Source of the DNA: Ruminiclostridium hungatei
Lineage (GTDB): Bacteria; Bacillota; Clostridia; Acetivibrionales; DSM-1351
Assembly: GCF_002051585.1 (NCBI RefSeq)
Contig: NZ_MZGX01000019.1
Span: forward strand, 53,261 to 117,260
DNA: 64,000 nucleotides
Direction of reading: 5' to 3'
Shown piece by piece: positions 8,625 to 17,253 of the stretch (its first letter is position 1; each line of letters opens with the position of its first letter). A program made the position numbers and the translations under genes. The notes below the pieces were generated by a model. It was not told the origin of the DNA and did not search any database. It was given only the letters and a program-made list of their open reading frames with translations.

Positions 8625-9719
8625 ATGAGAAAGAATAACTTTAAAGTTTTAGCATTTTTAGTTTTGGCATTATTAATTGCCGGCTGCGGATATAATTCCA
8701 CCGCTGAAACGTCTGTTAAGGCCAATGGTTCCATAAGCCCGGGTGCAAAAAGCACTGCGGGGCAGGATACTGCTTCAGGAAAAGCCTCAGAGCCTTCGGA
8801 AAAAACCGTTACCCTGGCCTTGGCTCAGGAGTCAAACGAGCTCACAGGTATTTGGGGGCTGGCCGACAAAAAGAAGTATCTTGAGGAGGAATTGAACAAG
8901 GTAGGATACAGGCTGAAGGTATTGGGCTTTGCAGCGGCAGGTCCCGCTGTGAATGAAGCCTTTGTGTCCGGGAAAATAGACCTGGCCTATTATGGCAATC
9001 TTCCGCCGGTGGTTTTAAAGGCAAAGGGAATAGATGTATCCATTGTGTCCATCGGGGACTCCCGGTTCAATTTATCGGTGATTGTGCCGGCGGCTTCGGA
9101 TATCAGGACGCCAAAGGACCTGGAGGGCAAAAAAGTCATAGTTGGCCGGGGCACCATACTGGATGAATATTGGGGCAATCTGGTAAAGGCATACGGAATA
9201 GATGCGGGAAAAGTGAAATTGATAAATGATGTGGCCAATGCAAATTCCACACTCATAAGCGGAAATGCCGATGCACTCCTGTCTGTTGACCTGACGGCAC
9301 AACTGATAAACAAGCAGTATCCCGTAAAAGTCATAGAATCAACTGCAAAAAATTATCCGGAATTTGCAAGTCAGACAGTTTTGGCAGCAGCGGGCAAATT
9401 TGCAAAAGAACAGCCCCAGGTGGTCGTTGCAGTTCTTAAGGCTTACATCAGAGCATATGACTATGCGCTGGAGCATAAGGACGAGGCACTGCAGGCCTTT
9501 GCCACAAAAAGCATTCCCGTTGATGTTATAGAAAAGGTGTACTCCAGTGAATTTAACTTTGCAAATCTGGACGGGGGAATTGAAGAAGCCGACAAGGCCA
9601 GGTTGAATAAGCTGAACGAGTTTCTTCTCGAATACAAATACATAGAAAAAAGTGCTGATATTGACAATCTGGTTGACACCAGCTTTTTTGAAAAAGCTAA
9701 AAAGGAATTGGGAAAATAG
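8625..9719 (+). CDS. ABC transporter substrate-binding lipoprotein, SsuA/NMT1-like
   Basis: The 364-residue lipoprotein captures the importer substrate outside the cell. The N-terminal signal ends in a lipobox (LLIAGCG), followed by a Ser/Thr/Lys-rich linker to about residue 60 and then a type 2 periplasmic-binding fold. Family-typical stretches are GKIDLAYYGNLPPVVLKAKG and LEGKKVIVGRGTILDEYWG. It is about 27% longer than the ORF of a typical soluble domain because of the linker. A second lipoprotein at 17254 is related but clearly different, so the two may bind different ligands. Confidence 0.88.
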   Translation: MRKNNFKVLAFLVLALLIAGCGYNSTAETSVKANGSISPGAKSTAGQDTASGKASEPSEKTVTLALAQESNELTGIWGLADKKKYLEEELNKVGYRLKVLGFAAAGPAVNEAFVSGKIDLAYYGNLPPVVLKAKGIDVSIVSIGDSRFNLSVIVPAASDIRTPKDLEGKKVIVGRGTILDEYWGNLVKAYGIDAGKVKLINDVANANSTLISGNADALLSVDLTAQLINKQYPVKVIESTAKNYPEFASQTVLAAAGKFAKEQPQVVVAVLKAYIRAYDYALEHKDEALQAFATKSIPVDVIEKVYSSEFNFANLDGGIEEADKARLNKLNEFLLEYKYIEKSADIDNLVDTSFFEKAKKELGK

Positions 9720-9782
9720 CACGGGTCACGGCACAGGCCCGGCCCGGTGTAAAAACAAACATACAAAAAAAGGGTGGTATGA

Positions 9783-10658
9783 ATGAGTAAAAAAATCAAG
9801 CATATTGCAATATATGGAAAAGGTGGAATAGGTAAATCCACCACAACTTCGAATATAAGTGCGGCACTTGCGGAAGCCGGCTACAGGGTTATACAGATAG
9901 GCTGCGATCCCAAGAGCGATTCCACAAATACCTTGCGCGGAGGAAATTATCTTCCCACTGTGCTGGACAGCTTGAGGGACGGAAGCAATGTAAAAATTGA
10001 GGATATATCCGTGGTAGGCTTCAAAGGGGTGCTTTGCATAGAGGCCGGAGGGCCCGTCCCGGGGGTGGGCTGTGCGGGAAGGGGAATAAATGCCGCAATC
10101 ACACTGCTTCAGGAGCTGGACCTTTTTGAAAAATTCAAGCCTGACGTGGTTCTGTATGACGTACTGGGCGACGTGGTGTGCGGAGGCTTTGCGGTACCTA
10201 TCCGTGAAGGCATAACCGACAAGGTGTATGTGGTAAGCTCCTCTGATTTTATGGCCGTATATGCGGCAAACAACCTGTTCAAGGCAATAAGCAAATATGC
10301 TCCCACGGGAGGGGCCCAATTGGGCGGTATTATAGCAAACAGTGTACTGACACCCTATGCAAAACCGCTTATAAATGACTTTGCATCCAAGACAGGCACA
10401 AAGGTGGTTCAATATGTGCCCCGTTCATCAGTTGTTGCACAAAGCGAATTGCACGGCAAAACTGTTATAGAGGCAAATCCTGATTCGGAACAGGCGGATG
10501 TTTACAGGGCGCTGGCAAAATACATTATCGATGACAGCGAAGCGGCCGTTCCAAACCCGTTAAGTGTCACAGAACTCAGAGATTGGGCAAAGGATTGGGG
10601 CGACAGGATTTTAAAGATTGAAGCTGATGCGGCAAGCGATCTTAATGCAAATATATAA
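9783..10658 (+). CDS. Nitrogenase iron protein-like (NifH-like) reductase
   Basis: This is an ATP-dependent electron donor of the NifH/BchL/CfbC/MarH superfamily, 291 residues. It has the P-loop GKGGIGKS (residues 12-19), CDPKSDST, and both ligands of the dimer-bridging 4Fe-4S cluster: C97 in [13 protein letters not shown] and C133 in LGDVVCGG. R100, the residue ADP-ribosylated in some NifH proteins, is present. AGGGTGG sets the ATG at 9783. It lies directly upstream of D- and K-like genes and downstream of an importer. With no NifB, E or N nearby, a Group IV type nitrogenase-like role is more likely than dinitrogen reduction. Confidence 0.9.
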   Translation: MSKKIKHIAIYGKGGIGKSTTTSNISAALAEAGYRVIQIGCDPKSDSTNTLRGGNYLPTVLDSLRDGSNVKIEDISVVGFKGVLCIEAGGPVPGVGCAGRGINAAITLLQELDLFEKFKPDVVLYDVLGDVVCGGFAVPIREGITDKVYVVSSSDFMAVYAANNLFKAISKYAPTGGAQLGGIIANSVLTPYAKPLINDFASKTGTKVVQYVPRSSVVAQSELHGKTVIEANPDSEQADVYRALAKYIIDDSEAAVPNPLSVTELRDWAKDWGDRILKIEADAASDLNANI

Positions 10659-10684
10659 CCGCTGTGCGGTGTATGGAGGTATTT

Positions 10685-12100
10685 ATGGCTGTTTTGAGAG
10701 GCAAGGCTCCGATTATAAGAGAAAAAAGGTTATCTGCTATCGGGGCATATTATGGAACTGTAGAGGCTCTTTTGAGAGAATTTTATGACGGTAATCTGAA
10801 ACAGCGTATCAGAACCTTTTCTCAGGAGACAAATTCAGATATTTTATATGCTTTACAGGCAATCAATTCTATTGAGAATGTGGTGATAATCATACATGGT
10901 CCCAGGGGCTGCGGAATAATTCAGAACCATTACAATAACAGAAACTCCCTGGCGACCCAATGGGCAGTAACCAATATTGACGAGGAAGACTCCATTTTAG
11001 GCAGTGATGTAAAACTTAGAAAAACTGTAAAGAGTATTTACACGGAAAATCAGCCTGAAATCATTTTTATCCTTACTACCTCGGTGGTTGCCATAAACAA
11101 CGATGATGTGGCCTCCGTTGCACAGGATTTGACTGATGAGCTTGGAATTCCCATTGTTCCCATTTATACCGACGGCTTTAAATCAAAAATAGGTATAACA
11201 GGCTATGATACGGCTATTCATTCAATAGTAAAACACCTGCTGCCCAACAGGGCGGAAAAAGAAAACTTTATAAACGTCATTTCCCTTAACGAAAACAAGG
11301 AAGGCATAGAGGAACTGAAGAGACTTTTGGAAGCCTTGGGTGTTGAAGCCAACGTGTTCCCCGGCTTTTCAAAATATCAGGACCTTGCAAAAGCAGGCAG
11401 TGCGGCATTTAACCTGGTTGTAAAAAAAGGTGAGGGAGATTACTTCGCCAAGGTTCTCAAGGAGGTTTATCAAACACCTGAAATAGAAGCAAATGCGCCC
11501 GTGGGAGTCAAGGCTACCGGAAAGTGGCTTGCCCAGATAGGAAAACAGCTTGGCAGGGAGCAGCAGGCGAAAGAGCTCATTGAAAAGGAAAGTCAACATG
11601 CCGTAAAGGCACTTGAAAGGTACAAGGTTGACCGTATAAAGGTATACCTGAGCTGTGAGCCCGAATATGCCAATTCCCTTATCGGCCTTCTGGAAGAACT
11701 GAACGCTGAGGTGGTGGGTATAAAGGTGCCTTATCTTGATATTACGCTGCTTGACCAGATGGAAAAGCTGTACCGCAAAAATCCGGAGCTGTCCCTGCTC
11801 ATAGGTGAGGGACAGCCATACGAGCAGATAAATATCCTGAGAAAGTCGGGAGCGGAGGTATATGTAGGAAATGACCAGGCTGTGGGTTCAATAGCCCTTG
11901 AGGGTATTCCTGTGCTGGACATACGGGATATCAATATCCTTGGATATAAGGGCAGCATAAGCTTTGCAGAAAAATTTTACAGACTGGTCAAATACAGAGG
12001 CTTTTCCGAAAATTTTAATGCTGCGCCCAAACCACCTGTTTATCAGACCGGCTGGCTGAAGAAAAACACAAACTGGTATATAAAGCAGGAGGTGAAATAA
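10685..12100 (+). CDS. Nitrogenase component 1 alpha-like (NifD-like) protein
   Basis: This 471-residue protein belongs to the oxidoreductase/nitrogenase component 1 family. C76 in HGPRGCGII matches the first P-cluster-type cysteine. The position of the third one appears to be S133 (LTTSVVAINNDD), and no cysteine stands near the expected second site (around residues 93-97). The only other cysteine is in YLSCEPEYA in the second half. Canonical NifD would also need a Cys and a His for FeMo-cofactor; none is obvious here. ATG 10685 is chosen over the in-frame upstream ATG at 10664 because TGGAGGT lies at 10673. The gene overlaps the K-like gene by one base. Confidence 0.85.
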   Translation: MAVLRGKAPIIREKRLSAIGAYYGTVEALLREFYDGNLKQRIRTFSQETNSDILYALQAINSIENVVIIIHGPRGCGIIQNHYNNRNSLATQWAVTNIDEEDSILGSDVKLRKTVKSIYTENQPEIIFILTTSVVAINNDDVASVAQDLTDELGIPIVPIYTDGFKSKIGITGYDTAIHSIVKHLLPNRAEKENFINVISLNENKEGIEELKRLLEALGVEANVFPGFSKYQDLAKAGSAAFNLVVKKGEGDYFAKVLKEVYQTPEIEANAPVGVKATGKWLAQIGKQLGREQQAKELIEKESQHAVKALERYKVDRIKVYLSCEPEYANSLIGLLEELNAEVVGIKVPYLDITLLDQMEKLYRKNPELSLLIGEGQPYEQINILRKSGAEVYVGNDQAVGSIALEGIPVLDIRDINILGYKGSISFAEKFYRLVKYRGFSENFNAAPKPPVYQTGWLKKNTNWYIKQEVK

Positions 12101-13374
12101 TGGCGGAATATATTGAACTCAACAGGAACGGCTGTCTGCTTCAGGGGGCTGTGAGCGTCTTAAAGTCCATTAACGGCGTTGTTCCCATTGTACATTCAAC
12201 AGCAGGCTGTGCGGCACAGGAAAAATATATTTCAAATGCTGCCGACAGATATGGCGACAACTACACTATTGCATGCACCAACATAATTGAAAAGCAGATA
12301 GTATTCGGAGGAAGCTCGAGACTGAGAGAACAGATAAAGAATACCGTAAAGGTTCTGGAAGGTGAGCTGTATGTGGTAGTCAGCGGCTGTGCCGCTGAAA
12401 TAGTTGGAGATGATATTGGCGCAATGACCAAGGAAGCCGCCGAACAGGGCTATCCTGTGATTAATATAAGCACTCCCGGCTTTAAAGGCCACAGCTTTGA
12501 TGCGTACACAAAGGTGGCCAGGGGAATTATTGAAGGCCTTGAAAAGCTTCAGGCCTCAGAAGCCGCTGTGGAGGAGTCCTTAATAAACATATTCGGAATT
12601 GCTCCAAATCTTGATCCCTACTGGGAAGGGAATCTTGAAGAACTGCATTTACTCCTGGAGGAAGCCGGCTTCAAGGCAAATCCCCTGTTTGGCTACGGGA
12701 GCTCAGTGGAAAACTGGAAACAGATAAGGAACGCCGGCCTGAATGTTGCGTTTACCGGCTGGGGCCTTGAAATAGCGCGTTATCTCAAAGAAAAATATAA
12801 TACTCCATATATTTATATCGAAGAAACAGCACTTGGAATAGAGGGAGTTGAAGAAATACTGGAGAAGCTGGCTTCTGTACGCAGTGAAAGGCAGGAGCAA
12901 ATTGAGGCACTATTGCAGCAGAAGCGGGACAAATACCTGTATTATCTTTCCAAGCTTGCACCCACCTATTACAGGCGGCATATCCAGAAAGAGGTGGTCG
13001 TGGTGGGGCCGACCTATATAGCTGCACCCGTTGCCAGCTTTCTTGAAAACAGCTTTGGTCAAATAGTCAAGGCAATAATTTTCACCGATAAGGCTGCAGA
13101 TTTTGAAAAGGAAAATATCTCAAAAAAAATAAAATTCGAAACATTTTTTTCTGAGGACGGTAAAAGGATACAGGAAAAAATCAGGGAGCTTTCCCCTGAA
13201 ATAATCCTGGGAAGCCAACTGGAGGCAGGTGCTGCCAAAGAACTTGAAGTTCCCCTGCTGCACATTTCACTTCCAACCGAGGGAAGTGTTATTTTAAAAA
13301 GAAGCCTGCTGGGAGTAGACGGTGGTCTTGCATTCCTTGAGGCATACAGTAACGCCGTTTTAACTGTTGAATAG
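12100..13374 (+). CDS. Nitrogenase component 1 beta-like (NifK-like) protein
   Basis: This 424-residue partner of the D-like protein keeps three cysteines at P-cluster-type spacing: C37 (STAGCAAQ), C59 (IACTNI) and C97 (VSGCAAEIVGDDI). It has a further C12 in NGCLLQGA, a block also seen in NifN/NifE relatives. At 424 residues it is shorter than NifK (about 520) and lacks the long N-terminal extension. The ATG overlaps the stop of the D-like gene (TAATG), with AGGAGG just upstream, so the two are translationally coupled and probably made in equal amounts. Confidence 0.85.
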   Translation: MAEYIELNRNGCLLQGAVSVLKSINGVVPIVHSTAGCAAQEKYISNAADRYGDNYTIACTNIIEKQIVFGGSSRLREQIKNTVKVLEGELYVVVSGCAAEIVGDDIGAMTKEAAEQGYPVINISTPGFKGHSFDAYTKVARGIIEGLEKLQASEAAVEESLINIFGIAPNLDPYWEGNLEELHLLLEEAGFKANPLFGYGSSVENWKQIRNAGLNVAFTGWGLEIARYLKEKYNTPYIYIEETALGIEGVEEILEKLASVRSERQEQIEALLQQKRDKYLYYLSKLAPTYYRRHIQKEVVVVGPTYIAAPVASFLENSFGQIVKAIIFTDKAADFEKENISKKIKFETFFSEDGKRIQEKIRELSPEIILGSQLEAGAAKELEVPLLHISLPTEGSVILKRSLLGVDGGLAFLEAYSNAVLTVE

Positions 13375-13409
13375 CCGGATTTACAACCGCGCCGGGAAGG
13401 AGACTGATT

Positions 13410-14867
13410 ATGGGATTTCCAAGTATAATTCCAACGGGAACGACAATTTACAACAAAGATAAGGCCTATGGGGGATATACGGTTTTACCCACTGCCAGAG
13501 GCGCACTGCTCATAGATATGAACGGCAGGGAATTGAAGCTGTGGAAAGGGCTTCAGGGCTTTCCCAACAAATTGCTCCCCGGAGGCCAGGTATTCGGCTC
13601 CTCCGGCACCAGAAATCCCAGGTTCGGAATGCAGGACCAGGTGGATTTATTGCAGGTGGACTGGGAGGGCAATATTGTATGGAAGTTCGACAGGCTGGAA
13701 TATATAGAAGACCCTGGAGAAGAGCCAAGATGGATGGCAAGGCAGCATCACGACTTCCAGAGAGAGGGTTCTACGGTGGGATATTATGCTCCGGGCAGCC
13801 TCCCGCTTGTAGACCGGGGAAATACCCTGATTCTTGTACATGAAAATCTTCACAATACAAAAATAACCCATAAGCTTTTGCTGGATGACAAGATCATTGA
13901 GGTGGACTGGGATGGGGAGATACTCTGGCAGTGGAAGGCCAGTGAACATTTTGATGAATTGGGCTTTGATGAGGCGGCAAGGAATATACTGGCAAGAGAC
14001 CCCAATATGCGCCCCGCAGGCGGGGGAATGGGAGATTGGCTCCACATAAATTCAATATCCACCCTGGGTAAAAACAAGTGGTATGACGGAGGAGATGAAA
14101 GATTTCATCCTGACAACATAATCTGGGATTCCAGAGAAGCCAACATACTTGCAATCATAAGCAAGGAAACCGGTAAAATCGTATGGCGCACAGGCCCTGA
14201 CTTTAATGCCTCCAAAGAATTGGTGGAGCTGGGCTGGATAATAGGACAGCACCATTTGCACATGATTCCCCGGGGCTTGCCCGGAGAAGGGAATTTGCTT
14301 GTATTTGACAACGGAGGCTGGGGAGGCTACGGTGTCCCAAATCCAACCTCACCTACGGGGCGGATGAATGCCAAAAGGGATTATTCCAGAGTACTGGAAT
14401 TCAATCCGGTTACGTTGGAAATAGTATGGCAGTATACTCCGGCAGAAGCAGGGCTTGTTAATCCTCTGGATTCCTATAAATTTTACAGTCCTTTTATCAG
14501 CAGTGCCCAGAGGCTTCCCAACGGAAATACACTCATTACCGAAGGCTCCAACGGGAGACTTATAGAGGTTACAAAGGAGCATGAAATTGTCTGGGAATAT
14601 ATAAATCCCTATTTTGGAGGCCTTGCCCCATCCATGAATATTGTTTATCGGGCTTACCGCGCACCTTATGATTGGGTTCCGCAGCTTCCCGTCCCCCAGG
14701 AAATTTCCATAGAAAGACTTGATATTTCAAAATTCAGAGTGCCAGGTTCGGCTGTGTATGCTGAAACTGAAATAACAGAGCTGGCGGGGATACAGAAGAC
14801 AGAATTGACAGAGGGAAAGGAAAATGCTGCTTTTTGCGTGCTTTCGGATACGGACAGGGATGCCTGA
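13410..14867 (+). CDS. Arylsulfotransferase (ASST)-family protein, apparently cytosolic
   Basis: This 485-residue protein resembles bacterial arylsulfate sulfotransferases, six-bladed propeller enzymes that move sulfuryl groups between aryl compounds through a histidine intermediate. His-rich blocks typical of the family are RQHHDF (H113-H114), GDWLHINS (H212) and GQHHLH (H281, H282, H284), with repeated W-E/D-G-x-I-V/L-W blade motifs. Known ASST proteins are usually exported, but no signal peptide is seen here; the protein starts MGFPSIIPTG. It lies 35 bp after the K-like gene, which ties it to the nitrogenase-like complex. A non-enzymatic propeller role cannot be excluded. Confidence 0.8.
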   Translation: MGFPSIIPTGTTIYNKDKAYGGYTVLPTARGALLIDMNGRELKLWKGLQGFPNKLLPGGQVFGSSGTRNPRFGMQDQVDLLQVDWEGNIVWKFDRLEYIEDPGEEPRWMARQHHDFQREGSTVGYYAPGSLPLVDRGNTLILVHENLHNTKITHKLLLDDKIIEVDWDGEILWQWKASEHFDELGFDEAARNILARDPNMRPAGGGMGDWLHINSISTLGKNKWYDGGDERFHPDNIIWDSREANILAIISKETGKIVWRTGPDFNASKELVELGWIIGQHHLHMIPRGLPGEGNLLVFDNGGWGGYGVPNPTSPTGRMNAKRDYSRVLEFNPVTLEIVWQYTPAEAGLVNPLDSYKFYSPFISSAQRLPNGNTLITEGSNGRLIEVTKEHEIVWEYINPYFGGLAPSMNIVYRAYRAPYDWVPQLPVPQEISIERLDISKFRVPGSAVYAETEITELAGIQKTELTEGKENAAFCVLSDTDRDA

Positions 14868-14937
14868 GAGTTTTAATAAAGGGTGGAAGGGCATGAGACT
14901 AAAATTTGTTTAAATTTTATATAAGGAGGCAGAAGGT

Positions 14938-16134
14938 ATGAGTGAGTGGAAAGATAAGCTTTATGAGGAATTGAGGTTGAAAATAGCCCTGGGAATCGAA
15001 GGAGTGAGCTTTGATGAAGAGGTACTGAAAAAGCTGGTCCAAAAGAAGGAAGTTAAAACAGTTGAATTCTGCGGGCCGGGAAAATTCTCACAGGCAAAAA
15101 AGCATTACTATTTTCCACATGCAGTACATTTGCAGAATGGCTTTGGCGTATTTCCGCTGTCGGACCCAAATTCACCCTACAAAATCGTAGAGCGGAATAA
15201 TGTGTTCGGAATAGAGCACAGGGGCAATTATCTCTCGGATATAAGCTTTGATAGGGAACCGGGGTTTTATTCCGCCAAGACAAAGGACGGTGCAAATATG
15301 AAGGATATTGCCCAGGACCGTTCCGTCAGCAGTACCGACAAAAGCATAGTGGTATGCTATAGTGAAGAATGTTCGGTCAAGGATAAGGGACAGACGTGCC
15401 TGTTTTGTACCTTTAATGCAAAGAAGAAATATGAGGATGGTCCTGACGGCCCTGTATGGAAGTACCCGCAACAGATAGGTGAGACGGTGAAGGCGGCGTA
15501 TGACGAAGGCTACAAGCATGTAACACTCACAGGAGGCTTTATACCTGAGCGCAGGGAACTGGAATACTATCTGGATGTGGCCGACAGCATAAAGGAGGCC
15601 CTGGGGAAGGACACCTTCAACGGCACGGCCTGTATAGGTGCGCCGCTGGATCTTTCGGTAATAGAAAAGTACAAGGAGGCAGGCTTCAGTACAATTGCAT
15701 TTAACACCGAGGTCTGGGGAAAGAGCTATTTTGAGCTTGTGTGCCCCGGCAAGGTAGATGCCTGCGGAGGCTATGATAATTGGATCAATGCCATAGAATA
15801 TGCGGTGGAGGTTTTTGGCAAGGGCAAGGTCAGGAGCAATTTTGTATGCGGCCTCCAGCCCAAGGAAGTTTTGTACGAGGGCATTGAGTACCTGGCCTCA
15901 AGGGGTGTGGTGACTATTGCCTCCAGTTGGGTTCCGTATGCAGGTTCACCCCTGGAAGGACACCGTTCTCCCACTATTGACTGGCATTGGGAGGTACAGC
16001 TTAAGCATGCGGAGATTTTAAGAAAATACGGGAGGACCTTTGAAGAGGTGTTCAACGGAGCTCCTGCCAGATTTCCCGTACACGACATATTCCAGATAGA
16101 GGACGGTACCTGGCCGGGATCGGGAATACAGTAA
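14938..16134 (+). CDS. Radical SAM protein with CX8CX2C motif, copy 2 (divergent)
   Basis: The 398-residue paralog has the motif EECSVKDKGQTCLFC (CX8CX2C). It shares LTGGFIPERRE, FNGTACIGAP, YKEAGF and GHRSPTIDWHW with the others. Its N-terminal 110 residues differ: the DLGG-YQE-H block of copies 1, 3 and 4 is absent and the region is rich in aromatic residues. Strong AAGGAGG precedes ATG 14938. It is the last gene of the operon carrying the H/D/K trio (70 bp after the ASST-like gene), so it is the copy most tightly linked to the complex. Cofactor or substrate modification is possible. Confidence 0.75.
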   Translation: MSEWKDKLYEELRLKIALGIEGVSFDEEVLKKLVQKKEVKTVEFCGPGKFSQAKKHYYFPHAVHLQNGFGVFPLSDPNSPYKIVERNNVFGIEHRGNYLSDISFDREPGFYSAKTKDGANMKDIAQDRSVSSTDKSIVVCYSEECSVKDKGQTCLFCTFNAKKKYEDGPDGPVWKYPQQIGETVKAAYDEGYKHVTLTGGFIPERRELEYYLDVADSIKEALGKDTFNGTACIGAPLDLSVIEKYKEAGFSTIAFNTEVWGKSYFELVCPGKVDACGGYDNWINAIEYAVEVFGKGKVRSNFVCGLQPKEVLYEGIEYLASRGVVTIASSWVPYAGSPLEGHRSPTIDWHWEVQLKHAEILRKYGRTFEEVFNGAPARFPVHDIFQIEDGTWPGSGIQ

Positions 16135-16277
16135 TGCAGTAATATTTTTATAGTTCAGACGGCTGAAAACATAGGGGCTTTGAATTGCCATAAGGTGATT
16201 TGAAGCTTTTTTTTGTTCCTTTTCCATACACTGCACAATATCTAAAAAAAACAGGGTTAAATTCAAAATATATTCAC

Positions 16278-16307
16278 TTGAAACAAAATACTACAAAAAA
16301 ATATAAT
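16278..16307 (+). promoter_or_regulatory. Promoter for the second transporter/radical SAM unit
   Basis: TTGAAA (16278-16283), an 18-bp spacer and TATAAT (16302-16307) lie about 65 bp before the GTG start at 16370. The gap 16135-16369 shows no coding sequence. Confidence 0.6.
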
Positions 16308-16369
16308 AATAACAAACATATATGAATTATATGTTGCTTTGATTCAAAAGGTGAAAAGGAGGAAAATAC

Positions 16370-17209
16370 GTGGAAGGATTAAATGAAGCACTCGAACACA
16401 TTCACATCAAACCCGGTCTCAGGGAAAACAGCGGCAAACAAGTAAAAGCATGGGGATATAACGGCGTATTCAATTTACTTACATCGGTTTCATTCCCGCT
16501 GATACTTTTAGTAACCTGGCAAATTGTTTCAGTATTAAACATTTTTCCACCTATGCTGGTGCCTTCACTTAAGTCTGTTGCAGAAAATCTGGCGGAGCAG
16601 CTAAAGACAGGTTTGCTGTTTTCCGATTTGTCCGTCAGTTTGGTCAGAGTAATGAAGGGTTATTTCTTTGGAGGACTTTTGGGACTTTCCTTTGGAGTTT
16701 TCATGGGAATATCCGCCTTTGCAAATCGTTTTTTTTCCGGCATATTTGACGGGATACGGCAGATACCCGGCCTTGCATGGCTGCCTCTCATTATCCTCTG
16801 GTTTGGTATCGGAGATACCTCAAAGGTGGTTCTGATTGCTAAAGGTACGTTCTTCCCGGTATTGCTGAATACCATAGATGGTATCAGAAACACCGACAAG
16901 GGTTATCTTGAGGTTGCAAGACTATATGGTATCAAGAAGCTGGAGCTCATAAGGAAAGTGTATTTTCCCTCAGCGGTACCGTTTGTTTTTGTGGGGCTCA
17001 GGCTGGGAGCAGGAATGGCTTGGATGTCGGTTGTGGGTGCAGAAATGCTGGCTTCAAGCTCGGGCCTGGGATACCGCATAAGCAATGCCCAGCAGTTGAT
17101 GAGATCCAACGAGCTAATAGTTGATATGATCGTCGTAGGTGTCATAGGGTGGCTTGTGGATTTGATTTTAAGGAAAATAACCAAAAAGGTTCTGAGATGG
17201 AAGAAATAA
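16370..17209 (+). CDS. ABC transporter permease, SsuC-like (third)
   Basis: The 279-residue inner-membrane subunit has an N-terminal cytosolic extension of about 35 residues and then six predicted membrane segments. The EAA-type loop is around ARLYGIKKLELIRKVYFPSA. GTG 16370 follows a strong AAAGGAGG. It is clearly paralogous to the permease at 7048. It is followed by a binding lipoprotein but by no ATPase, so it probably recruits the ATPase from 7836 or 409. Confidence 0.88.
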   Translation: MEGLNEALEHIHIKPGLRENSGKQVKAWGYNGVFNLLTSVSFPLILLVTWQIVSVLNIFPPMLVPSLKSVAENLAEQLKTGLLFSDLSVSLVRVMKGYFFGGLLGLSFGVFMGISAFANRFFSGIFDGIRQIPGLAWLPLIILWFGIGDTSKVVLIAKGTFFPVLLNTIDGIRNTDKGYLEVARLYGIKKLELIRKVYFPSAVPFVFVGLRLGAGMAWMSVVGAEMLASSSGLGYRISNAQQLMRSNELIVDMIVVGVIGWLVDLILRKITKKVLRWKK

Positions 17210-17253
17210 AAGGCAGTAATTTAAATTTATTAAACGAGACGAGGTAGAAAGTC

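Noticed and set aside
9783..13374. True nitrogen-fixation genes (nifHDK)
   Set aside because: The D-like protein lacks two P-cluster-type cysteines, the K-like protein is about 100 residues short, and NifB, NifE and NifN are absent.
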